Source: Metopolophium dirhodum
Taxonomy: Eukaryota; Arthropoda; Insecta; Hemiptera; Aphididae
DNA: 64,000 bases
Assembly (NCBI RefSeq): GCF_019925205.1
Contig: NC_083565.1
Span: 29,726,241 to 29,790,240, forward strand
Reading direction: 5' to 3'
The translations under genes and the position numbers were made by a program. Below, one piece after another: positions 45,871 through 56,579 of the stretch. The notes under the pieces are model-generated. The model worked only from the letters and a program-made list of their open reading frames with translations. It was not told the DNA's origin and did not search any database. The stretch's first letter is position 1, and each line of letters opens with the position of its first letter.

Positions 45871-46443
45871 GGATTTAAATAAAAAAATGTGATTTATAAG
45901 TAATCTATTGGCTATTGATCTATTATAAAATAGAAATTCAACCTACCAATAAAAATACATCTCGCTCCATCTCCATCTCTCTCTACATCTCGCTAATTGA
46001 AACTTATCTAGTATACAATACTAGTACCTTTATGATCTGTAATATATTCTGGTGTTCGATGAAAAAGATTGAAATAAGATAAAAATACATATTTTTTTGG
46101 TTTTGAATATGAAAGCTGTGAGATGATCGATATGAATTTTGTGAGAAATATAGAGGTACTAGAAAACTGAGACGAGTGTGTTGAATGAAATAAATTAAAA
46201 AATTGATTAACACAACAATCGCTTAAAAATTAATTTAATTCAAATAATGAGATGAACCTTATTAGATCATTTAAATTTTCCAGAACAAGCCCCCAGTTGT
46301 TGGTCGCATGCCAATTTTAACCATATACTAGACCACAAGTTTATAGACATTCTATAATGCATTCTGCTGCCGGTGGCCCTAGACACTGTTGGGGAAATTA
46401 TATTTCTTTAGTAATTAAATTACGATACGAATTATAATTTACG
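45871..46443. repeat. Junction with partial extra copies of the unit edges
   Basis: 45,842-45,945 resembles the start of a unit (TTGTCCAAAACGCGACTACC, then CTATTGATCTATTATAAAA). 46,287-46,450 resembles the end of one (GGTCGCATGCCAATTTTAAC, GTTTATAGACATTCTATAAT). This implies at least one more, now mostly lost, unit between A and B. Confidence 0.7.
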
Positions 46444-47137
46444 TAGGCACTTGTCCAATACTCGACTACCAGAATTTAAATTAAAGAATGTGATATACCT
46501 AGGTAACATATCGATCGATTCTAAAACAGAAACTTAACCTAGGTACAAATAATATCACAATATCAAATAGTGAAATGTGAAAATTTGAAGAAAATTTCCT
46601 ATAGGTATATCCCGTAAAACCCCCAAAATAAAACGTACATTTGAGGTGTTCTCTTAAAACCCAAATATTTAATGCCCGTATCCCGTATGCATAGAAAATG
46701 TATGTTTCACATTTAACGAAAACTAAAACTATCGTGACGGAACTGAATTACGAAGAACGTATAAAACAAAAATAATCGTCACCAAGTGATAGGTATAATC
46801 TGCTATGTACTTACAAATCATATTAAATAACATTAATCATTATGTATTTTCTTATTTTGTTAGGTAGGTATAAAAAACCTACCTTCCTACTTATAAAAGC
46901 ATTACCTAATCATTGATTTACAATTTTAAAAATTATTCTACTTTAACAATAAATTAACAGTTGTAGGCAAAGTATTATAATTTAAGGTATTTTTCATAAT
47001 ATCCTAATTTTTGTACACCTATAACAACTGGATTTTAAAAACTACTCTACGTCTAGCGAGTATATAAGTTTGTCTGACAATAAATATTTACATTAGGTCT
47101 ACCGCGTAAACAGAGTAGGTAGTAGGACAAAACTTAC

Positions 47138-47265
47138 GTAATTATTTATTCTTCCGGCGAAACGCGGTCCCTTCGAGTGTATAATATTGTCTAGTGTCAG
47201 AGCTGTGCGTCTCCGCCAAGCAAAATGCAGCGCGCGTCTTCATATCTCCGATCCAAAAGTTCAGT
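47138..47265 (-). pseudogene. Exon-like module 1, unit B (decayed)
   Basis: Same acceptor (ATACTTCCAG) and GTAAGT donor as 41,078-41,192, but 128 bp long because of 13 extra bases (AAGACGCGCGCTG). A TAA stop falls just before the donor in the frame that is open from the acceptor. Confidence 0.5.
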
Positions 47266-49659
47266 CTGGAAGTATTGAGATTAATGACATTTATAAAAAT
47301 AGGCACCTAGCTCATAACCAGAATGGAACGAAATATGAGAGTACGTATTGGAATCGCTGTTCGTCTCAGACGATTGTCATTTGCCATAGATTATTTATAA
47401 TTATAACCTAACCGTCCCAATCATAGAAAATATATATATGGTCCTAACCAATGGATGATGGATATTTTTACATTATCTTCAAAATAACATTTATTTGTTT
47501 CTACTAGATGCAAATGCAGTAAATTGAATTCAAATTTATAATGTAGATAACGGTTTTTTTACTTGGTAACCATTTATTTATTACTTGGTTTATAAACAAA
47601 TTCTAATTGATATAAAATAGTAATTATATAAAAATAGTTTTATTGATCCCAATATTTAAAAATAATGTTTCAAATAAAATAATGAAAAAAAATTAAGAAA
47701 TACCTATTAATTAATATGTATTACGTAAATAACAAAATAACTAAATAAATTCGTGTTTTTTTTTAAACATTTTCAGTCCCCCCCCCTTTACAAAATTGTG
47801 TCACTCGTTCTTAGAGTGGTGCGCCCCTTAGGTTAAGAGCCCTTGAAATAGTGTATGTTAAAAAATCAGCCATATCCTCCCCCCCCCCCACCACTTGACA
47901 AAATCATGTGACTCATTTAGCTACTTTATGAATTAAGAACAATACATTGAACGTACAAAACTCTACCTACCTACGTAATAGTTATCAACCTATTAACCCA
48001 TCAATAATATTATATTTTTATTGTGTACACTAATCGATTGGTATATACAAAATAACGTTAAGTTATAAATAGGACGTGGATTTAAATGCATTAAAAATAA
48101 GAAAAATGCACTTATGTTACAAAGCTTAATAAAATGGCCAGAAAAATTAAAAGTCCAATTTAAACGAATATAAAATAGAATTTAGATAAGTGTATAGGTA
48201 GTGTATTCGTTATATTTTGAGTTTCATTATAGCACATCAGTCGATCAGATGCTATTTAATATTTTAAAATAAAAATATTCGACAGTAATTCCATATTGGC
48301 AAGTGTTGTTTTCTATAACTGAAGACTGAAGTTATAGTATCGAACATAATGGGTACGTAAAAAAATAGAAATATAAGAAAAAAAATTACCTTTTTTTAAT
48401 TGTATTTAATTTTTTTCTAATAAGTTTTATAAAATTGACTTTATCCCATATAAATGTTCTGATTTCATTTTTCAATTCGTTGATAATATATGAAACGAAT
48501 TCTTTGCTTGGAAAGCAATGTTTTAGAAAATTCAGAAAATGCAGTTTATATTTAAATATTATAAATAATAATTTCTGATGCATTGATGCGGAAGAGTGAG
48601 GGGGTGGACAATCTGCCGAACCGAAATCTAACATTTTAAACACTTAATATAAACAATTTTTCACACACGCGTCATGGTATGAAAATGAAAAAATATTTAT
48701 AATTCATATTTATACCGATTTTCTACCGAAAAAATAAATTACTTTCATCTCAATATTATTTATTAGTTAACGATATCTTTGCTCGGAATCGTTTTTCGTT
48801 TGTTCGTTTTGTATTTTAATAATTTATACGTGGATATATTATTATTACTAATAATTATAGTAGTTGTGTTTGTTTTATTTCATTAATTTATTTAGTACTA
48901 TACCAATAAATTATATATAAACTAATAATTTTTAAAACATTGTGTTCAAAAAAAAAAAAAATGTGATTTCAATTAGAGTCTTGTAATGTACCTACCTATA
49001 TTTAAAAAATAAATAAATATAATAATAAATGTTGAACTTTTAGGGACATAATAGGTAACACATTCGTGTATGTAGTATTACACTATTTATATAGGTATAT
49101 TTATATACCTATACGAGTATATGAGTAGGTATATTATTCATAAGTGCGCACACGTCAGGATAGGCAGTTGACCATTCCGTGAATATTTTTTTATGTGTAC
49201 ATGGTTATACATCCCTAATCCCTATGATATAGAATATAAATATTAGGTGAACAATAGAAGTTAAGTATGTGACACTAAATTAATAGTTACCTATAACTTA
49301 TAACGTTGTATTTGGGAAAAAAATTACCAGTTATTAATTAAAATTGTATCTTATGACTATTATCAGTTATAAGTCATAACATATATTTCTATAAATTAAA
49401 CCAAAATATTTATATATTTATATTAAGTACCCTGTATAGTGTATTGGTATGCACCTATTAATTATAATTATTCTACAAACAGGGACTGGAAAAACGACGA
49501 CGGCGTTTATATCTCGCGTATTTTATACATTTCTAGTCCGGAATTAAAATATGCGGCTACAACACTTAGATAGCACATTTTTCGTGACATTAAATATTTG
49601 TTTTAAGTCTTAAAAGTAAATTCAAGCCCCAAAAGAATATAAAAACAAACTTACTTTAA

Positions 49660-49850
49660 TTATCGACTCCTTCGGCGGAATCCGTGACGTGTGTGAACTG
49701 CGACGCCCATGAGGAAACGCTCCAGAATACAGCCAGAACTTAGAATATTGTGATTTATGAAAAATAAAATTATACGAAACGCAGTAAGTTTTTTGCTCAT
49801 ATCTTCTTTGCTTATTGAAATTTTAATCGACTGTGTCTTCTGCAACGACT
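49660..49850 (-). pseudogene. Exon-like module 2, unit B
   Basis: Counterpart of 43,655-43,860. It begins with the same MSKKLTAFRIILFFIN reading, then a small indel after NILSS shifts it to a frame ending GFRRRSR at a stop just before the GTAAGT donor. Confidence 0.4.
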
Positions 49851-50910
49851 TTGAGATTTGCCATAGATTAAATAAATAAATGATAGATATCATACTAGGT
49901 ACGTCAATATGATGAATCCACGGATATAATATAATGCAACTTTTTATATCAAAGAGTTCTGTGTTAAGGACCAATTTGTTCATTGAAATTTGATAAGACA
50001 ATAAACCAAAATAGTTTATAATTTTGAATTTGAATTATAATAATATGATATAGGTATTATTTAAATTATTATTTTCGTTTATCAATTTAATTATTGATTA
50101 AGGTGGTGAATAGATATCAGAAGCACAAGAATATTTTTATAAGAGCATATTGTATTTTATGAATTATTAAATAAAAATGTGATAACTGTATTTTAGAGTT
50201 AACATAAAGCCATAAACGTTTACAGTAAATTCATCAAATACTATAATACCAACTATATTTTTACAATGATGTGTGTTTTTTTTTTTTTTAATATTTTTAA
50301 TTATTTTTTCTTGTGGTCTGTGTAAACGATAAATATTCGTAATAAAGATTCAATTTTCATATATAATATTATATTATAGGCACTCAGTATGTAATCATAT
50401 GTTTATTTTTAGTTTAATTTAATTGTAGGTATTTAGTAAATAATAATAGGTATACGAGATTGTGTTTTCGAACAGCAATAAATTTATTGTTTTTATTAAT
50501 ACCTACACCATAATAGGGAACTAAAATTGTGTAAATGATGTACAAATGTATTTTTGGTGTTTTAAGGCTGCTGTAAGATCAATTTATGAGAATCCTTGCA
50601 TTAAATTGTTATGAGGTGTATAATGTATTTACGTATATAAAAATATAAAATATAAAGATTAATAACATTATATTGTTTTAAATACTTCGCGCAAACCCGG
50701 CGTATAGTATAACATGCAAAAAGGTGCATATTAAACTTGGCGTGGTGAAACGAAGACGGTCTCGCGTATTTTATACATTGCGCTATTGGGATTAAACTTA
50801 TAAATGCTTCTACGTCACGTAGTTAACAAATTGTCCGTGGCAATAAATATTTAATTTAAGTCTAAAAAGTAAATGTAAAATAGTAGGTAATAATATGAAA
50901 ACAAACTTAC

Positions 50911-50985
50911 TCGTAAACATCTACTCTTCCGGTGAAACGCAGCTAGAGTGCCGCCATCGCCGAAGAAACAGATATCTTCATCCAT
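50911..50985 (-). CDS. Candidate first coding exon, module 3, unit B
   Basis: Minus-strand ATG at 50,985, 25 codons with CFFGDGGTLAAFHRKSRCLR, then a GTAAGT donor at 50,910-50,905. The upstream CTTTCAAGTTTCAG is a plausible acceptor for a spliced 5' leader. Compared with unit A it has one extra codon and conserved flanking splice signals. See the unit-A entry for the reasoning; the downstream exons are not identified. Confidence 0.5.
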
Positions 50986-51604
50986 CTTTATCTAATCATC
51001 TCACTCCGATGAGCTGAAACTTGAAAGTATCGAAATATTTTATGAAAATAACCTGATCAAACGAAATTTGCAATTTTGTGTTACAACTTATCCGGTTTAA
51101 CGAACTGTCCGTTTATATTTGTGGCCTATTATTTTTTTGTTCACTGAAATCAAAATATACAATATATTATATTTATAATACAATAGTATTGCTGAAATTA
51201 TTAGAATTCTTAACCGTCGCCGACGAATTTCGACAATAATTGACGATTGCCATAGATATCATAAAATATATTATTTACTATGATAAATCCAAAGAACTTA
51301 TATATTATTATACTCAGTAAACCTATACGGTATAATTATAAATCGTATGTTCTTTTACAGAAATCTTTGTCATCTGCAATGCACCTATTCTGGTTTTCTA
51401 TTTCAATTATAGTTCGCATGCCAAATTTAACTATACAAACTGGTCCGCAAGTTTATAGATATTCTAATACATTCTCCCGCCAGTGCAAATAGACAAAGTG
51501 TTTGAGAAGTTATATTTTTTTGGTACCTAATTAATTTACAATATGAATTATTATAAGTTACCTATGTAGGTACTTGTCCAAAACTCGACTACCTGCAAAT
51601 CATT

Positions 51605-52165
51605 GGTTTTTATGGTATAGCCTTACGAAGTTCGCGATTTTCGGTGTTTTACGCACCCGTACAACGCTTAAAGTTTACCGAGCTTAAGTATTACAAATTA
51701 ATTTTTTTTTAATCTAGGTAAATCAACGTTTTAAAATTGATTGTGCAAAAATAATTCTGACACCCACCCATGGTGGTTTTACATAACAAGTCGAGGGATG
51801 TTTTTGATTTTAATTGTTCGAGCAAACGCAGTGTGGTATACCGGGTACATATGAAAATACCAAAAATTTCAATTAGTTATAAAACATATAACTTAAAAAT
51901 AAGATTGACCGCCAAGTTCAGACTTCCCTGTCGTTTTCAGTTAAAAACTAATGATTTCCGGCAATTATTTTTTGCAATATCGATCTTAATTCGTTGTAAC
52001 TTGTAATTTATATACCTATTTTAAAAATATTATTCGTGGGTAATTGAAACGTCTAAAATATATTATCATATACAAATACGATAATAAACAAATAATAATA
52101 ATTCAACTTAACCGGCTACGGTATTAATAATATTTAATAATATCAATATAAATATAGTATACATT
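51605..52165. other. Spacer, no recognisable gene
   Basis: A 78-codon plus-strand frame (51,770-52,006) is open but has no domain, no repeat support and no splice signals that I trust. I do not call it a gene. Confidence 0.4.
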
Positions 52166-52312
52166 ATCCTAGGCTGACAAATCGTCTCCACTTAAAATCG
52201 TTTTTCGTATACTATGATATTATATCATTGAATTCAAATTTAACACTATCCATAACAGTCACCCACTTCTAACCTACTGTTCAGCAGAGTCACATCCAAT
52301 TTTTTTTTTTAG

Positions 52313-53700
52313 ATTCTGAGGGAAGCGATGAATGTATTAATTTTACAATGATGTGTGTTTTTTTTTATTTTTTTTTTTGTGTCTGTCATTACCTTTTGGG
52401 ACAGTAAAAGTTCTTGAATTTTCTTTAACAGTAACTTTTCTGATAGTGAATCTAGTTGGTACTATGGGGGGTCAGTAGTTTTCAAAAGCGACGTGAAAAA
52501 CAAAGGAAAAACGGGAATTTTTTACGCAAAGTCCGTTTTCGAGAAAATCGATTTTGGTTTTAGGTGCAACTCTAAAACAAATGACCGTAGGTACATTAAA
52601 TTTTGACTGAATGCTTATATTAGCATTTTCTATACACCATAACATTTTCCAAATATTTTGACTATTTTGAATTCTATAAATATCAATAAAATTTTATCTG
52701 TTGAGTAAAAAAGCTTGAAAATTTAATAGAAGGCTCTTAAGTTATTGTTTCAAAGGCAGATGAAAAAAATTAAAAATCCTTAGTCACAGTTTTTATTTAT
52801 AAGCATTTAAAGTTCAAATTTTGACAAAATACTGAAAAATCACGAAAATTAGCAAATTATTTTGAGTTGAGAATTCATAAAAAATTTTCTTTTTAAATCT
52901 AAGATTTGAAAATGTAATATAAGATTACTCATAAGTTTGTCTACCTTTATCAAAAAAAAAAATGTCTACAAGAAAGTCAAATTAAACTTTTATGAACGTT
53001 TGAAATTCATATTTTTACAACATTTGATATTTACTCGATTTCTCATGTAACGATTTTCTTATTTTGTTGTAATTAAAAAACGTATGACTGTAGATACTTG
53101 AAAATTTCACTGAATGTTTATATTAGCATTTTCTATACACCATAAAATGTTGAAAATATTTTGACTCTTTTTGAGCTGTTTACAGACATTGTGAGTTTTA
53201 AATTTTTTTAGTTTTTTTTTCTTTAAATATCAATAAAATTTTATTTGTTGGGTAAAAAAGCGTGAAAAATTAATGCAAGGCTTCTGATATATTGGTACAA
53301 TAGCAGTTGAAAAATATTAAAAATACATAGGCTAAATTTTTATTTATAAGCATTTAAAGTTAAAATTTTGACAACATTTATCAAATTTATAATTTAATAA
53401 TTATTTTGTAGTTAAAAATTTATAAAATGTTCAACTTTTGTAGCTGAGGATTAAAAATTTAAAACAAGGTTCCACGTAAATAGGTTATATATAAATTACT
53501 TTATTCACTATAATATCATCAAATATACTTGGTAATATCATATGCTGACGGACCGTTTTCGCTCAGAATCGTTTTTCTTATACAATGATATTATATCATT
53601 GAATTCAAATTTAACACCATCCATTACAGTGACCCACTTGTAACCTACTGTACAGCAGAGCGACATCCACTTACCCACCTTTTTTTAATTGACCTCCCTT
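52313..53700 (+). repeat. AGATTCTGAG dispersed repeat, long copy (plus orientation)
   Basis: It begins AGATTCTGAGGGAAGCGATG, AATGATGTGTG, then (T)n, continues with CAGTAACTTTTCTGATAG and ends with the segment shared with 1-250. Its left 550 bp is mirrored at 55,872-56,488. A copy of its terminal segment also precedes it at 52,170-52,310. No coding sequence. Confidence 0.85.
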
Positions 53701-54030
53701 TTTATTTAATTCCTGATAAACGAGTTTTGGATAAGTACCTACCTACATAATAGGTACCTGTCCTACCTATATTAATTAAAAACTATTTTTAACACGACGT
53801 ATTTACTTATTATTTTTGTCTTTTAGTTTATCTAATTTTGTATGATTAAAATAAGTTTCCTTTATACCCAAATAATTTTTAAGTACCTACAAATAATATA
53901 GAACTCAATTTTATTTTAACAATAAATACTTTTATTAATACAGTGTTGACTTTGTAGATGGGTAGTAATAAATTAACTGTACATTCAGGATTACATGCAT
54001 TCAGGTGAATAATTATAAGATTGCAATGAT
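53701..54030. other. A+T-rich spacer
   Basis: No feature recognised apart from TAGGTA-rich words. Confidence 0.5.
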
Positions 54031-54072
54031 AGATGTAAGATGTAAGATGTAAGATGTAAGATGTAAGATGTA
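54025..54072. repeat. 7-bp minisatellite (TAAGATG)n
   Basis: Six consecutive TAAGATG-type units run from AGATGTAAGATG to the TATTG that follows. Confidence 0.92.
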
Positions 54073-54705
54073 TTGTTGATTCATCAATACGATGCTGGGT
54101 GGACTTGAGGACTTCCCATGTTCAGCGACCGGCGTCGACCCGTTTTGTGGCACAGCGGAAACTTCGTACAGCTGACTGTTCGACAAAGACACTGTAATAT
54201 TATTTGAAAAATATTATTTCTACTTAATCGTAATAACTGGGTATAATGAGTTTAATATTATATTATATTACAATAAATATTAAGTACCTATATTATTAGC
54301 TTTTAATAATTGGGACGTAATTTTTGTAGATATTGATCCGGACAAAATGATGCTGGCCCAGCGCTATGCCACGGTTTATGGCGTACCTATCCGATGAAAT
54401 TGTTGGAGACTCTTTCAAACTGGGCAATCTGATAAACCGTGACGTGATCGTTACTTCACGGCCATCATAGGGTAGACCAGAATACACAAAAATGTAGGTC
54501 ATCGGGCTGTCGGCTGTATGTATGATAAAGTCCTGGAAGTGGGAATTACAATAGCCCCTAAAATGCTGTTACACCTCAACCTTAATAAAAACAAAGAATG
54601 ATTAAAAAATGGCAACGGAATTGGCCTACAAATCTGAAAATAAGTTTATGGACAGATAACTTCTCAACGTAATATTATGACCGATCCAATAATAACTTTC
54701 CATAG

Positions 54706-54767
54706 GTACATCAGACCTATGTGCGACGGCTGCTCACCAACGTATCGACATCCACCAGATAACTTTG
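54706..54767 (+). CDS. Candidate 62-bp microexon
   Basis: The segment is bounded by ACTTTCCATAG on the left and a consensus donor G|GTAAGT at 54,768. Read with one leading base it is open and encodes YIRPMCDGCSPTYRHPPDNF, leaving one base for the next exon. Joined to 54,862 it continues in frame (GAC GTT TTC...) to a stop at about 54,931. Small exons with phase shifts are typical of some fast-evolving aphid secreted-protein genes (the bicycle family), but one CxxC is too little to assign it. Competing minus-strand frames exist in the same interval. Confidence 0.4.
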
Positions 54768-54861
54768 GTAAGTTTTCAAACTATACCGCTCATTCTTGCG
54801 GAATGCTAAAGAAAATTCATTTATTAGATAAATATTATATTATAACAATTTTTAAATATAG

Positions 54862-54931
54862 ACGTTTTCAACTCACAGTTATGCAGATGGATGTCGACCG
54901 GTTTGGGAGCGACGTCTGATACGCCACTGTT
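54862..54931 (+). CDS. Candidate terminal exon following the 62-bp microexon
   Basis: An acceptor TTTTTAAATATAG precedes it. In the phase set by 54,706-54,767 it reads VFNSQLCRWMSTGLGATSDT and stops. The G+C content is higher than that of the flanks. It would be the last exon of a plus-strand gene whose earlier exons I cannot place; GATATTGATCCGGACAAAAT near 54,336 also follows an acceptor-like TTTTTGTAG but its phase does not fit. Confidence 0.35.
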
Positions 54932-55392
54932 CTAATGAATTCAAACATAAATAATATATTATTATAATATTTTTATATGTATATAGGTACGGTTAGGTAT
55001 ATTAAATTAATTAAGTAGGTACTATATTAATATAGTCTATTAATTATTTTTTTACTATGCTTTTATTGTATTAAAATATACACAATGACTTATAACTTAC
55101 ATTATTGGACCGGACATACAGCAACGTCGAGTTGAGGTACCTGTCCATAAACACATTTTCATCAGCAAAATATAATATAAAATATAAAATAAAGAAATGC
55201 ATAAAGAAAAAACTGTATTTATTCATACAATTTTGAAATCAAAAACATTAGAACAAGATAATGCTTTCTTGATAAATTAAAAATATTTGAAGATTTTATT
55301 TGTCATACGTTTACATGGCAATAGTAAAATTCTAATAAACCTATTAGGTACGTAAACAACATTTATTAATATGACAAATATTTAAAATTTCA

Positions 55393-55872
55393 AAATATGG
55401 GGACCCTTGTGTTAATACCCCTCACTTTGTTTTTTTGGTTAGCGCTGGGAGTTTTTGTGCAAAAACGTCGGGACCTGGTGCACATTTCTGCACAAACGAT
55501 GCACAAACGTTTGGCACATTAAAAATTTCAATTTTCCAAAAATTGGGTGTCTCGTTTCAATGCCCCCCCCCCCACTTTGTTTTTTGGATAGCGCTGGGAG
55601 TTTTTGTGCTAAACGTCGGGACCTGGTGCACATTTCTGCACAAACGATGCACAAACGTTTGGCACATTCAAAAATCCAAATATTCAATGTGGGGGGGGCT
55701 GCCGTTTCAATGCCCCCCACCATTTTGTTTTAGGGATAGAGCTTTCAGTTTTTGTGCACAAACGATTGGACTTGGTGCACATTTCTGCCCAAACGATGCA
55801 CAAACGTTTGGCGTGGTCAGAAGTTCAAATTTCGAAAGTGGGGGGGGGGGGGCCATTGAAATGGACCTACTC
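55393..55872 (-). repeat. GC-rich subrepeat array, minus orientation
   Basis: Inverted sister of 26,967-27,425, with three subunits containing GGTGCACATTTCTGCACAAA and ATGCACAAACGTTTGGC. Its right edge CCATTGAAATGGACCTA abuts CTCAAAATAATTTGC. That flank belongs to the AGATTCTGAG repeat (compare 52,845-52,868 on the other strand), so the array inserted into, or is carried by, that repeat. Confidence 0.9.
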
Positions 55873-56488
55873 AAAATAATTTGCTAATTTTCGTGAGTTT
55901 TCCGTATTTTGTCAACATTTGAACTTTAAATGCTTATAAATAAAAAATGTGATTAAGGATTTTTAATTTTTTTCATCTGCCTTTGAAACAATAACCTAGG
56001 AGCCTTCTATTAAATTTTCAATCTTTTTTACTCAACAGACAAAATTTTATTGATATTTATAGAAAAAAAAACTAAAAAAATTGAAAATGACAATGTTCGT
56101 AAGCAGCTCAAAAAGAGTCAAAATTTTATGGTGTATAGAAAATGCTAATATAAACATTCGGTGAAATGTCATGTACCCTAGTTTGTAGGCCATTTGTTTT
56201 AAAGTTACACCAAAAACCAAAATCGATTTTCTCGAAAACAGATTTTGCGTAAAAATTCCCGTTTTTCCTTAATTTTTCTTTTGTTTTTCACGTAGCTTTT
56301 GAAAACTACTAGGACTACTTTTTACTTTTGACCCCCCCAAAGTACCAACTAGATTCACTTTCCTATCAGAAAAGTTACTGTTGAAGAAAATCCAAGCACT
56401 GTCCTAAAAGGTGATGACAGACACAAAAATAAAAAAAAAACACACATCATTGTAAAATCAATACATTCATCGTTTCGCTCAGAATCTA
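55872..56488 (-). repeat. AGATTCTGAG dispersed repeat (minus orientation)
   Basis: Approximate reverse complement of 52,313-52,868, ending CATTCATCGTTTCGCTCAGA at 56,485. A further partial copy of the terminal 75 bp follows at 56,500-56,575. Confidence 0.85.
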
Positions 56489-56579
56489 AAATCAATAAAA
56501 AATAAAAAATGAAAAAAAAACACAAATCATTATAAAATCAATACATTTGCCGCTCCGCTAGAATCTAAAAATGTCAATT

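Larger units (their letters stand above)
46444..51600. repeat. Tandem duplication, unit B
   Basis: This is the second copy of the unit at 40,382-45,870. Unit B has an insertion of about 300 bp at 48,115-48,445 and about 200 bp at 50,330-50,540 relative to A. A poly-C tract at 41,795-41,810 in A is matched by a shorter one at 47,878-47,890 in B. Confidence 0.93.

Noticed and set aside
51770..52006. 78-codon plus-strand frame as a gene
   Set aside because: No homology that I recognise, no splice signals, and low-complexity A+T-rich composition.
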